Shown here: piece by piece, positions 33,080 to 42,087 of the stretch
Layout of the letters: the number at the start of each line of letters is the position of its first letter
Numbering within the stretch: position 1 is the stretch's first letter
NCBI RefSeq assembly: GCF_014205835.1
Contig: NZ_JACHCQ010000004.1
Coordinates: 124,001-188,000, forward strand
Direction of reading: 5' to 3'
Origin: Pedobacter sp. AK013
GTDB lineage: Bacteria; Bacteroidota; Bacteroidia; Sphingobacteriales; Sphingobacteriaceae
Length of the DNA stretch: 64,000 nt
Program-made: the position numbers and the translations under genes
The notes under the pieces: generated by a model
The model's input: only the letters and a program-made list of their open reading frames with translations
Told to the model about the DNA's origin: nothing
Database searches by the model: none

Positions 33080-33892
33080 ATGACGCCAAACAAACAGCTA
33101 TTAATTATCCTCTTTTTCATCTTTAGCGGGCAGCTTGTTCATGCACAGCGTACGGTAATAGGCGAACCCTCTTGGGAAGTTGGGGTGATGGCTGGTGGTG
33201 CAGGTTATATCGGCGATCTTAATCAGAACAATCCTTTGCTAATTAGTGGTCTTTCGGGTGGGCTTTACGTAAAACGAAACTTTAACCAATACCTTGGTGT
33301 GCGTTTAAATTATACTTACGGGCAGATAAAAGCCGATGATTCTTATTCGAGCAATGAGCAGTTCCGAGAAAGGAACCTGCGTTTTAAAACGATGCTGAAC
33401 GAATTTAGCGGCTTAATTGATTTCAATTTTTTCAATTTTAATCTCGGTGGAGGAAACAGACAATTTACACCATACCTTTTTACGGGGGCTGGTCTACTTA
33501 TATTTAAACCTACGGTAAAAATTGATGGTGAAAGATATCGGTTAGATCGACTCAGAACCGAAGGTCAGGAAAATGGTTATAACAATGCTGTTTTAACTAT
33601 CCCATATGGAGTAGGGCTAAGGTATAACTACAAAAACACCTGGAGCGTTTTTACAGAATTAGGTTATAGGACACCATTTACCGATTATCTGGATGATGTG
33701 AGCGGCCGTTATCCGGTTAATCCTGTATTTGTTGGAGAAGGCCAAAATCAGGTTAATTTATCCGATCCTTCACGCTATCAAATCGGACAGCCAGGAACCC
33801 AAAGAGGCGATTTTCGAAAAAGGGACACTTATCTATTTGTTAGTGTTGGCATATCTTTTACCTTTGTATCCTCAAAATGCTATTCCTTTTAA
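33080..33892 (+). CDS. DUF6089/PorG-family outer-membrane protein
   Basis: A 270-residue beta-barrel-type protein with a signal peptide (LLIILFFIFSGQLVHAQ). WEVGVMAGGAGYIGDLNQNNP, LSGGLYVKRNFNQYLGVRLNYTYGQI and YGVGLRYNYKNTWSVFTELGYRTPFTDYLDDVSG are characteristic of the DUF6089 family. Its member PorG belongs to the type IX secretion machinery of Porphyromonas, and this gene order (PorG, uppS, bamA, two ompH genes) matches that locus. Whether this copy works in type IX secretion is inferred from family and order, so no symbol is given. Confidence 0.88.
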   Translation: MTPNKQLLIILFFIFSGQLVHAQRTVIGEPSWEVGVMAGGAGYIGDLNQNNPLLISGLSGGLYVKRNFNQYLGVRLNYTYGQIKADDSYSSNEQFRERNLRFKTMLNEFSGLIDFNFFNFNLGGGNRQFTPYLFTGAGLLIFKPTVKIDGERYRLDRLRTEGQENGYNNAVLTIPYGVGLRYNYKNTWSVFTELGYRTPFTDYLDDVSGRYPVNPVFVGEGQNQVNLSDPSRYQIGQPGTQRGDFRKRDTYLFVSVGISFTFVSSKCYSF

Positions 33893-33911
33893 GCTGATTT
33901 TGACATAATTA

Positions 33912-34652
33912 ATGGGATTTAAAGAACAAATAGACTATAGCCGCCTGCCAAAGCACATTGCCGTAATCATGGATGGTAATGGAAGATGGGCAAAAGGCCA
34001 GGGCAAAGTGCGGGTTTTCGGACATGAACAAGGTGTACTTTCTGTAAAAGACATTGTAGAAGGTTGTGTTGAGGTAGGTATTGAATACCTTACTTTATAT
34101 GCTTTTTCTACTGAAAATTGGAATAGACCCAAAGAAGAGGTAGATGCTTTGATGCAGATTCTGATTTCTACCATCAACAAGGAAACCGAAACACTTAATA
34201 AAAATAATATTAAGCTGAATGCTATTGGCAATATTGCTTCTTTACCCCAAGAGTGTATTGATGATTTAAAAGAAGCTATGGAGAAAACAGCCCATAACGA
34301 AAAATGTACATTAACACTGGCATTAAGTTATAGTGCAAAATGGGAGATTTTGGAGGCTGCAAAAAAAATTGCATTAGCAGTAAAAAACAATATCGTTTCT
34401 TTGGATGATATTAACGAAGACCTGTTTTCTTCTAAACTAACAACTGTAAATATACCCGATCCTGAACTCATGATCAGGACAAGTGGCGAACACCGGATTA
34501 GCAATTATCTGCTTTGGCAAATGGCTTATACCGAGTTTTATTTTACTGATGTTTTATGGCCGGATTTCAGACGTGAAGATCTTTTCGAGGCTATTGTAGA
34601 CTATCAAAAACGCGAACGCCGTTTTGGTAAAATTAGTGAACAATTAAACTAA
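33912..34652 (+). CDS. uppS: Isoprenyl transferase (undecaprenyl diphosphate synthase)
   Basis: Makes the C55 lipid carrier for peptidoglycan and surface polysaccharides, 246 residues. HIAVIMDGNGRWAKGQG holds the catalytic aspartate, followed by GHEQGV and LTLYAFSTENWNRP. The C-terminal LMIRTSGEHRISNYLLWQMAYTEFYF is the product-site block. Located between porG-type and bamA genes. Confidence 0.97.
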   Translation: MGFKEQIDYSRLPKHIAVIMDGNGRWAKGQGKVRVFGHEQGVLSVKDIVEGCVEVGIEYLTLYAFSTENWNRPKEEVDALMQILISTINKETETLNKNNIKLNAIGNIASLPQECIDDLKEAMEKTAHNEKCTLTLALSYSAKWEILEAAKKIALAVKNNIVSLDDINEDLFSSKLTTVNIPDPELMIRTSGEHRISNYLLWQMAYTEFYFTDVLWPDFRREDLFEAIVDYQKRERRFGKISEQLN

Positions 34653-34801
34653 TTTTTCTTTTAACACTTTTTAACAAGCGTTTAAACTAACTTAGCACCA
34701 CTTTTATACGATAAATGAAACCATAATAAGGGAACAACGTAAAGAAATTTTACTTTATAAAATATCGTTACCTTTTGGCCATTACTGAACAACTAATTTT
34801 A

Positions 34802-37345
34802 ATGAAAAGAATATTTCAAGTTTTAATCCTACTAGTTTTAGCCGCTCCGGCCTTCGCTCAAATACGTCCACAAGGTCAGGCACCGGCAACCCCTTCTTTA
34901 AAGGTTGGTGGCCTAGATCTCGATTATTTTAGTCCAAAGGAATACATCATTGGTGGTACAACAGTAACGGGAACCCAGTATTTAGATAAAGAGGTATTAA
35001 TTACCTTATCTAAATTAGCTAAAGGTGATAAAATCGTTCTTCCTGGCGAGGCGACTTCTGATGCAATTAAAACGTTGTGGGCACAGGGCTTGTTTGATGA
35101 TGTTAAACTTAACATCGAAAAAATTGTTCAAGATTCTGTTTATTTTGAAATTGAAGTAGTGGAACGCCCGCGTTTAAGTTCTATAGATTTAAAAGGTATC
35201 CGCAAATCTGAAAAAACTGCCATTCAGGAAAAGCTAAATGATAAAACAGGTAAAATCGTAAACGATAACTTGTACAATACCACCTCGGCCATTGTTAAAA
35301 AATACTTATTGGATAAGGGCTTTTTCTTTACTCAGATCGATTACAAAACACGTAAAGATCCGAATGCAGAGAACAGTGTGGTATTAGAAGCTAATATAGA
35401 TAAAGGTCACCGTGTTAAAGTACAGCATATCGATTTTACCGGGAACAAAGATTTCAAATCAGCAAAACTGAGAAAATACCTTAAAAACCCTAAACAGTTT
35501 GCTTGGTGGCGTTTTTGGGGCTCGGGAAAATTCGCGAAAGAGAAATACGAAGAGAATAAGGTAAAAATGATTGCTAAAATGCACGAGAAAGGTTATCGTG
35601 ATGCAGAATTACTAAAAGATACCATTTACCAATATAACAAGAAAAAGGTTAACATTAGAATGGACCTTTACGAAGGTAAAAAGTATTATTTTGGTAATAT
35701 TACCTGGGCAGGTAATGCCATTTATCCGGATAGTATTTTGAAAAAAGTATTAACCATCGAAAAAGGTGATGTTTTTAGCGAAGAAAAATTAAATAAAAAA
35801 TTAAACGGTGGTGGAGAAAACGGTGGCGACATTAACAGTATGTATACCGATAATGGATATTTAACTTTTAATATCGATCCGGTACAGACCAAAATTTATG
35901 GCGATACTGTTGATGTGGAATTACGCATGTACGAGGGGCCGCAGTATACCAACAACCGCATTACTTTAAAAGGTAACACGATTACAAACGATAAGGTTGT
36001 TTTACGTGAGATCCGCACTAAACCAGGACAGAAATTTAACAAAAGTGATTTAATCCGTACCATTCGCGAAATTGGTCAATTAGGTAACTTCGATGAGTCT
36101 AAAACTGTACCTACGCCTCGTCCTAACCCAGCAGATGGTACCGTAGATATTGAATATGCAGTAGAAGAGAAGCCTTCAGATCAGATTGAGCTATCAGGTG
36201 GTTTTGGTGGTGGCCGTATCATTGGTACGTTAGGTTTAACTTTCAATAACTTTTCATTACGTAACTTATTTAATTTAAAAGCTTATAAACCGTTGCCAAA
36301 AGGTGATGGGCAAAAATTAAGCTTACGTGGACAGACGAACGGTAAATATTACCAATCGTATAGTTTCTCATTCTCACAACCTTGGTTTGGTGGCGAGAAA
36401 CCGGTAAGTTTTGGGGTGAGTGCATTTACTTCATTACAATCTAATGGATTAAGTTCTGATAACGCGCAGTTCCAAAAAATACGTTTAAATGGTGTAACTG
36501 TTAGTTTGGGTAGAAGATTAAACTGGCCAGATAACTATTTCCAATTAAGCCATGCTATTAACCTGCAACAATATATCTTAAATAATTATTCAGGATATTT
36601 ATTTAGCACAGGTACTTCTTATAACTTAAACTTATCACAAGAGATTAGCCGCGATTCAAGAGATTCGCCTATCTTCCCTAAATCTGGATCGTTCTTACGT
36701 TTCACTATTCAGGCAACGCCACCATATTCACTGTTTAACAAGGTGAATTATGCAACAGCATCTGATAAAGAAAAATACCGTTTTACAGAATATCATAAAT
36801 GGAAATTTGATTCACAATGGTATCAACGTGTTGTAGGTAACCTGGTAATTAAAGCACAAGCACAATTCGGTTTCTTGGGTCAATACAATAAAGCAGTTGG
36901 CCAGTCAGCATTCGAGCGTTTCAAACTAGGTGGTGATGGTATGCAAGGATTCGATTTCTTACAAGGATCTGAGTTAATTGCAATGCGTGGTTATTCTAAT
37001 AATACTGTAATTCCGGTAGGTTCTAATCCAAACGTAGCACAACAGTCTGGTAGCCCAATTTACACTAAATATGTATTGGAAGCGCGTTATCCGGTTATTG
37101 CAAGTCAACAAGCTACTGCATTTGTTTTGGCCTTTGCAGAAGGTGGTAATACCTGGAACAGGTTTAGTGATTTTAACCCTTTCAACATTAGAAGATCAGT
37201 TGGTGTTGGTGCAAGGATCTTCCTTCCTATATTTGGCTTGCTAGGTATTGATTACGGATATGGTTTTGATGCTATACCTGGTTTACCAAGCGCGAACAAA
37301 GGTCAGTTCCATTTTAGTATCGCACAACAATTAGGTGGATTTTAA
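34802..37345 (+). CDS. bamA: Outer-membrane assembly factor BamA
   Basis: Central protein of the outer-membrane protein assembly machine, 847 residues. Signal peptide MKRIFQVLILLVLAAPAFAQ; ATG 34802 is preferred over an upstream start that adds nine residues before the signal. The N-terminal part carries POTRA repeats (LSSIDLKGIRKSEKTAIQEKL; VKVQHIDFTGNKDFKSAKLRKYL; YYFGNITWAGNAIYPDSILKKVL; NNRITLKGNTITNDKVVLREI). The C-terminal third is the Omp85 barrel (VEEKPSDQIELSGGFGGGRIIGTLG to FHFSIAQQLGGF). Two Skp/OmpH chaperone genes follow, as is usual. Confidence 0.97.
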   Translation: MKRIFQVLILLVLAAPAFAQIRPQGQAPATPSLKVGGLDLDYFSPKEYIIGGTTVTGTQYLDKEVLITLSKLAKGDKIVLPGEATSDAIKTLWAQGLFDDVKLNIEKIVQDSVYFEIEVVERPRLSSIDLKGIRKSEKTAIQEKLNDKTGKIVNDNLYNTTSAIVKKYLLDKGFFFTQIDYKTRKDPNAENSVVLEANIDKGHRVKVQHIDFTGNKDFKSAKLRKYLKNPKQFAWWRFWGSGKFAKEKYEENKVKMIAKMHEKGYRDAELLKDTIYQYNKKKVNIRMDLYEGKKYYFGNITWAGNAIYPDSILKKVLTIEKGDVFSEEKLNKKLNGGGENGGDINSMYTDNGYLTFNIDPVQTKIYGDTVDVELRMYEGPQYTNNRITLKGNTITNDKVVLREIRTKPGQKFNKSDLIRTIREIGQLGNFDESKTVPTPRPNPADGTVDIEYAVEEKPSDQIELSGGFGGGRIIGTLGLTFNNFSLRNLFNLKAYKPLPKGDGQKLSLRGQTNGKYYQSYSFSFSQPWFGGEKPVSFGVSAFTSLQSNGLSSDNAQFQKIRLNGVTVSLGRRLNWPDNYFQLSHAINLQQYILNNYSGYLFSTGTSYNLNLSQEISRDSRDSPIFPKSGSFLRFTIQATPPYSLFNKVNYATASDKEKYRFTEYHKWKFDSQWYQRVVGNLVIKAQAQFGFLGQYNKAVGQSAFERFKLGGDGMQGFDFLQGSELIAMRGYSNNTVIPVGSNPNVAQQSGSPIYTKYVLEARYPVIASQQATAFVLAFAEGGNTWNRFSDFNPFNIRRSVGVGARIFLPIFGLLGIDYGYGFDAIPGLPSANKGQFHFSIAQQLGGF

Positions 37346-37447
37346 TTGATAAAGAACAAAAAATTAACTAATTATGCAATAAATCATTGCAATAGGAGTT
37401 TAAAGAAAGCTTAGGTTATTAACTATATCATTTAACACACACACAAA

Positions 37448-37969
37448 ATGAAAAAATATCTTTTTATCGCATTCCTACTCTGCACTTCTTTTGGTGCCTT
37501 TGCACAGAAGTTTGCTTATGTAGACACAGAGTATATTTTGAAGCATTTACCAGAATATAAATCGGCATTAACTCAGTTAGATGTTGCCTCTAAACAGTGG
37601 CAACAACAAGTAGATCAGAATTTTTCTGAAATAGATAGGATGTACAAGGCTTATCAGGCCGATCAGGTCTTATTAACTGATGATATGCGCAAACGCCGTG
37701 AAAACGAAATTATTGAAAAAGAAAAACAGGCTAAAGAATTTCAACGTTCTAAGTTTGGACCAGATGGAGACCTTTTTCAAAGCAGGGTAAAATTAATTAA
37801 ACCCATTCAGGATAAAGTAGCCGAGGCCATTAAACAGATTGCAAAATCTAAATATTTAGACTTCATTTTTGACAAGAGCAGTGAAGCAACAATGATGATT
37901 TATGCAAGTAGCAGTTACGATGTTAGTAATGATGTAATTGTAAAATTAGGTTATAAACCGGGACTGTAA
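37448..37969 (+). CDS. OmpH/Skp-family periplasmic chaperone (first copy)
   Basis: A 173-residue secreted chaperone of the Skp/OmpH family with signal peptide MKKYLFIAFLLCTSFGAFAQ. The mature part begins KFAYVDTEYILKHLPEYKSA, the family start, continues into a long basic coiled coil (KRRENEIIEKEKQAKEFQRSKF) and returns with YLDFIFDKSSEATMMIY. Skp holds unfolded outer-membrane proteins on the way to BamA. A second copy follows after 71 bp. Confidence 0.94.
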   Translation: MKKYLFIAFLLCTSFGAFAQKFAYVDTEYILKHLPEYKSALTQLDVASKQWQQQVDQNFSEIDRMYKAYQADQVLLTDDMRKRRENEIIEKEKQAKEFQRSKFGPDGDLFQSRVKLIKPIQDKVAEAIKQIAKSKYLDFIFDKSSEATMMIYASSSYDVSNDVIVKLGYKPGL

Positions 37970-38040
37970 ATAATTAGTATATTCGCCCCTGATTTTTGAA
38001 GAAAAACAATTAGAAAAAAATAAAAAAGTAAAATAAAACG

Positions 38041-38619
38041 ATGAGAAAGTTAATTAACGTATTCTTTGTAGCAGCAGGTTTATTGTTTACAGCGAATATG
38101 GCAAGTGCACAACAAAAATTGGGTCACATTAATTCTGAGGAGGTATTTGCAAATTTACCAGAAGCTAAAACAGCTCAAACCACTTTAGAAACCTTAGGTA
38201 AACAAAAGCAAGCCGATATTGATGCAATGATCAAAGAATATCAAAGTAAAATGGCTGCCGCAGAAGCTAAACAAAAAACTTTAAGCGAAGCTAATAAAGA
38301 AACAGTGGGTAAAGAATTACAAGCTGCAGGTCAAGAATTACAGGATTTAGAAAAACGCATTACTGATGCGCGCACTAAAGCTTCACAAGATATAGGTACT
38401 AAACAAGGTGAATTATTCCAACCAATCCAATCTAAAGTTGCAACGGCAATTTCTGCTGTAGCTAAAGAAAAAGGTTTAGCTTACGTTTTCGATATCGCAA
38501 ACGGACAGGGTGGTAACAATTTGGTATTCTGGGATGGTGGTGATGATATTACTGCCGCAGTTAAATCTAAATTAGGTATTACAGCAACTACTGCAAAACC
38601 AGCTGCACCTAAAAAATAG
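38041..38619 (+). CDS. OmpH/Skp-family periplasmic chaperone (second copy)
   Basis: A 192-residue paralogue of the preceding gene. The signal peptide core is INVFFVAAGLLFTANMASAQ, then KLGHINSEEVFANLPEAKTAQ, a long coiled coil rich in Lys, Gln and Ala (MAAAEAKQKTLSEANKET), and a GLAYVFDIANGQGGNNLVFWD end. The tail is lysine-, proline- and alanine-rich. The codon use here is more repetitive than in the first copy. A strong terminator lies about 50 bp downstream. Confidence 0.94.
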   Translation: MRKLINVFFVAAGLLFTANMASAQQKLGHINSEEVFANLPEAKTAQTTLETLGKQKQADIDAMIKEYQSKMAAAEAKQKTLSEANKETVGKELQAAGQELQDLEKRITDARTKASQDIGTKQGELFQPIQSKVATAISAVAKEKGLAYVFDIANGQGGNNLVFWDGGDDITAAVKSKLGITATTAKPAAPKK

Positions 38620-38670
38620 TATTGAGTTTCGAGTTCGGAGTCATTAGTCTCCTAACCAGTTTAAAATATA

Positions 38671-38706
38671 AAGCGGAATTAAGTTTAACTTAGTTCTGCT
38701 TTTTTG
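38671..38706 (+). terminator. Terminator after the ompH pair
   Basis: AAAGCGGAATTAAGT and ACTTAGTTCTGCTTT pair across a 3-nt loop with two G-U pairs, followed by TTTG. It ends the bamA-ompH-ompH run before murI. Confidence 0.8.
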
Positions 38707-38724
38707 TTTAGGAGAAGTTTTAAT

Positions 38725-38816
38725 GTTGTAAAGGTAGGAAAATTCTGTTCTGGTGCGCTAAAACATTCCGACGTTCCAATATTTCAACCTTCAAACATTT
38801 AAGCTAACTTTACAAC
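38725..38816. repeat. Inverted repeat upstream of murI
   Basis: GTTGTAAAG (38725-38733) and CTTTACAAC (38808-38816) are perfect complements. The left flank is G/T-rich (GTAGGAAAATTCTG) and the right flank C/A-rich (CCAATATTTCAACCTTC), the same polarity as at other junctions. Confidence 0.55.
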
Positions 38817-38842
38817 TTTTTAATATTTCAACTTCCAGCACA

Positions 38843-39664
38843 ATGCAAGAATTTCCAATAGGTATTTTCGATTCAGGTTACGGTGGCTTAACGGTTTTCC
38901 GTTCTATTGCCGATAAATTACCCGATTACAATTATATCTACTTGGGAGATAATGCCCGTTCGCCCTATGGCGATCATTCTTTCGATACCATTTATAAATA
39001 TACTTTGGAATGCGTAGAATGGCTTTTTGCTAAAGGATGCCATTTGGTTATCCTGGCCTGTAACACCGCATCTGCAAAAGCACTTAGAACCATCCAGCAA
39101 AGGGATTTGCTAAGCAAGTATCCCAATAGAAGGGTACTGGGTGTAATCAGGCCCACCGCAGAGGTTATAGATGGATATACCAGCACAAAACAAGTTGGTG
39201 TAATGGGAACCAGGGGAACGGTTAATTCTCAATCTTATCTTTTAGAGATCAATAAATTTTTTCCTGAAATTAAGGTTTACCAGCAAAGCTGCCCGATGTG
39301 GGTTCCGTTGATCGAAAACAACGAACACTTACAACCGGGGGCAGATTTTTTTGTCAACGAATATTGTGATCAGCTATTGGGCCAATCGGCAGATATCGAT
39401 TGTGTATTATTGGCCTGCACGCATTACCCTTTGTTAATGCCTAAACTGAGGAAAGTATTCCCTGATCATATAAGCGTTTTAACACAAGGCGAGATTGTAG
39501 CCAACAGTTTAGCTGATTATTTAAAGAGACACCCCGAAATGGAACAAAAATTAGGGAAGCAGGGAGAGAAATCTTTTTATACCAGCGGCGATCCAATTGC
39601 TTTTGATGAACATGCCTCTGTTTTTTTTGGAGAGTCGCTGAAATCAGATAGAATGATTGTATAA
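38843..39664 (+). CDS. murI: Glutamate racemase
   Basis: Converts L- to D-glutamate for peptidoglycan, 273 residues. The two catalytic cysteines are in LACNTASAKALR and LLACTHYPLL; IGIFDSGYGGLTVFRSI starts the first domain and YLGDNARSPYGD is the substrate loop. Length and motifs are normal. It closes the cell-envelope cluster. Confidence 0.97.
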   Translation: MQEFPIGIFDSGYGGLTVFRSIADKLPDYNYIYLGDNARSPYGDHSFDTIYKYTLECVEWLFAKGCHLVILACNTASAKALRTIQQRDLLSKYPNRRVLGVIRPTAEVIDGYTSTKQVGVMGTRGTVNSQSYLLEINKFFPEIKVYQQSCPMWVPLIENNEHLQPGADFFVNEYCDQLLGQSADIDCVLLACTHYPLLMPKLRKVFPDHISVLTQGEIVANSLADYLKRHPEMEQKLGKQGEKSFYTSGDPIAFDEHASVFFGESLKSDRMIV

Positions 39665-39971
39665 CTGTAAACTGAATGCTGGTTAATCGGTTAATTGTTT
39701 AAATTGGTTAACTGAAAATCGCAAACTGTTGACTGGCTTTTAATAACTTATCGTTTGTGGCCATATTGAATTGCTTAAAGGTGTAAATTTTACACTAACT
39801 ATGCGAGTGATTTAGAAATATTTTAATTATTAATAGGGGCTTTTGAGTTGAAAGGGCAATTCCTAGGTTTTATGCACATCTGTCAGTCTAAACTCATCAT
39901 AATAAAAGAAAGCATTTTTCTTTAGGTTGTAATGAGTTAAAAGGATAACTTTGCGGCTTCAAACCCACACA
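39665..39971. other. 307-bp non-coding gap before purF
   Basis: The left third is a GGTTAA tract (GGTTAATCGG, TTAATTGTTTAAATTGG, TTAACTG at 39681-39714, then GCAAACTGTTGACTGG). The middle is AT-rich and shows nothing I recognise. The right end holds the purF promoter element. Confidence 0.6.
39946..39953 (+). promoter_or_regulatory. TAnnTTTG promoter element for purF
   Basis: TAACTTTG, 18 nt before the ATG at 39972. Confidence 0.6.
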
Positions 39972-41873
39972 ATGAGTGATCAGATAAAACACGAATGCGG
40001 AATCGCTTTTATTCGCCTGTTAAAACCACTTTCTTACTACCAGCAAAAGTACGGTACAGCACTTTACGGCCTTAACAAATTATACCTTTTAATGGAAAAA
40101 CAGCATAACCGTGGCCAGGATGGCGCAGGTATTGCCACCATTAAGCTGGATATGAAACCCGGCAGTAGGTACATTAGCCGATATCGTAGCATGGCATCAA
40201 ATGCGGTAGCTGATATTTTCGAATATGTGCAGAACAAATTTGTTGATATCCAAGAAAACACTCCTGAATTAATGCAGGATACAGAATGGCTCAAAAACAA
40301 CGTAAGCTTTATCGGCGAGGTGTTAATGGGCCATTTGCGTTATGGTACGCATGGTAAAAACAGTATCGAAAATTGCCACCCTTTTTTAAGGCAAAACAAT
40401 TGGATGACACGTAACCTGGTTATTGCAGGTAACTTTAACATGACCAATGTTGATGAGTTATTGGAACAATTATACGAGTTAGGTCAACATCCAAAAGAAA
40501 AAGCAGATACCGTAACGGTATTGGAAAAAATCGGTCACTTTTTAGATGATGAGAACCAGGAGCTTTTTGATCAGTACAAAAAAGAAGGGCACGATAACGT
40601 TGCAATTACGCATAAAATATCTGATAACTTAGATATTGCCAATATTCTTCGCCGCTCGGCCAAAACCTGGGATGGTGGTTATTCTATCTGTGGTATGGTT
40701 GGCAATGGTGATTCGTTTATTATGCGAGATCCGGCAGGTATCCGTCCGGCATATTATTATTATGATGATGAGATCGTTGTAGCGGCTTCTGAAAGGCCAG
40801 CTTTGCAAACTGCATTTAATATTCAGTTTAAAGATATTAAAGAGATCGATCCAGGTCATGCTTTAATTATCAAGAAAAATGGTGAGGTAAGCATGGAGCA
40901 ATTCCGCGAGCCTACCGAAAGGTTGTCTTGCTCTTTCGAGCGTATCTATTTCTCAAAAGGAAGTGATGTAGAGATTTACCGCGAACGCAAGCAGTTAGGC
41001 CGTTTATTGAGTGATAAAATTCTTCAGGCGGTTAATTACGATTTAAAAAATACAGTATTTTCATTTATTCCAAATACGGCAGAAGTTGCGTTTTTTGGAA
41101 TGGTTGACGGTGTTCAGCAATATGTGCGCAGGCACCAGAAAGATGTCCTCTTACATAAAAAAGAAACGCTAACAGATCAACAGCTCGAAGATTTGTTGTC
41201 TTTAGCTCCTCGTGTAGAAAAGCTGGCCGTTAAAGATGTAAAGTTAAGAACTTTCATCACCCAGGATGCAGATCGTAGCGAAATGGTGGCACACGTTTAC
41301 GATACTACCTATGGTATTATCAATAACCACCAAGATACTTTAGTTGCACTTGATGATTCGATTGTACGCGGTACCACCTTAAAGCAGAGTATTATTAAAA
41401 TTGTTGACCGTTTACACCCTAAGAAAATCATTATTGTTTCTTCGGCCCCTCAGATCCGTTACCCTGATTGTTATGGTATCGATATGAGTAGGATGGGACA
41501 GTTCGTGGCTTTCGATGCGGCTATTCAGTTGTTAACAGAGCGCGGTATGTGGCAGGTAATAGAGGATGTTTACACTAAATGTAAAGCTTCGTTACTATTA
41601 CCTAAAGAGGAGATTGTAAACCACGTTAAAGATATTTACAAACCGTTTACGCCAGAAGAAATTTCGGCTAAAATTGCACAGATCATCACCCCAAAAGGTA
41701 CTGTTGCCGAGGTGGAGGTAATTTATCAAAGTTTAGAGAACCTGCACGAGGCTTGTCCGAAAAATAAAGGTGATTGGTATTTCTCAGGGAATTACCCAAC
41801 TCCAGGCGGGAACAAAGTAGTTAATAAAGCTTTTGTTAACTGGAAAGAAGGAAATAACCAAAGGGCTTACTAG
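39972..41873 (+). CDS. purF: Amidophosphoribosyltransferase, long Bacteroidota form
   Basis: Class II glutamine amidotransferase that makes phosphoribosylamine from PRPP in purine synthesis. The N-terminal nucleophile is C9 (MSDQIKHECGIAF), reached by removing eight residues. QHNRGQDGAG, HLRYGTHG and VIAGNFN belong to the glutaminase domain; LVALDDSIVRGTTLKQS is the PRPP-binding loop. At 633 residues it is well over 100 longer than the usual 470-500, with extra sequence between the domains (YVRRHQKDVLLHKKETLTDQ) and at the C-terminus. Such a long form is known in Bacteroidota. The ATG at 39972 was chosen over an upstream TTG inside the promoter. Confidence 0.92.
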   Translation: MSDQIKHECGIAFIRLLKPLSYYQQKYGTALYGLNKLYLLMEKQHNRGQDGAGIATIKLDMKPGSRYISRYRSMASNAVADIFEYVQNKFVDIQENTPELMQDTEWLKNNVSFIGEVLMGHLRYGTHGKNSIENCHPFLRQNNWMTRNLVIAGNFNMTNVDELLEQLYELGQHPKEKADTVTVLEKIGHFLDDENQELFDQYKKEGHDNVAITHKISDNLDIANILRRSAKTWDGGYSICGMVGNGDSFIMRDPAGIRPAYYYYDDEIVVAASERPALQTAFNIQFKDIKEIDPGHALIIKKNGEVSMEQFREPTERLSCSFERIYFSKGSDVEIYRERKQLGRLLSDKILQAVNYDLKNTVFSFIPNTAEVAFFGMVDGVQQYVRRHQKDVLLHKKETLTDQQLEDLLSLAPRVEKLAVKDVKLRTFITQDADRSEMVAHVYDTTYGIINNHQDTLVALDDSIVRGTTLKQSIIKIVDRLHPKKIIIVSSAPQIRYPDCYGIDMSRMGQFVAFDAAIQLLTERGMWQVIEDVYTKCKASLLLPKEEIVNHVKDIYKPFTPEEISAKIAQIITPKGTVAEVEVIYQSLENLHEACPKNKGDWYFSGNYPTPGGNKVVNKAFVNWKEGNNQRAY

Positions 41874-41905
41874 CCCCTAAATCCCCTAAAGGGGACTTGA
41901 ATAAC

Positions 41906-41937
41906 AAATAGCTCATAGTAATATGGGCTATTTTTTT
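41906..41937 (+). terminator. purF terminator
   Basis: AAATAGCTCATA and TATGGGCTATTT pair over 12 positions (one G-U) with a 4-nt loop, followed by TTTT. Confidence 0.8.
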
Positions 41938-42060
41938 GCGTTTATTTTTTGCTGCGGAGAAAGAAAGAGTTCCTAGACTCTGCTACTATTGGCAGTTTCT
42001 TAGGGAAAGGTCATCATTGCTTCGTCAGTGTTGAGGGTTCAATTGTTTTTCCCGCCCACG

Positions 42061-42087
42061 CGTCGTCCTGAATTTATTTCAGGATCT
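42061..42087. repeat. REP hairpin, CTGAA-TTCAG family, copy 1
   Basis: CGTCGTCCTGAATTTATTTC and AGGATCT: stem TCCTGAA/TTCAGGA. The frame CGTC..CTGAATTTATTTCAG..TCT is shared with 49949 and 50223, with the variable stem bases changing in pairs. A run of T follows. Confidence 0.75.
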
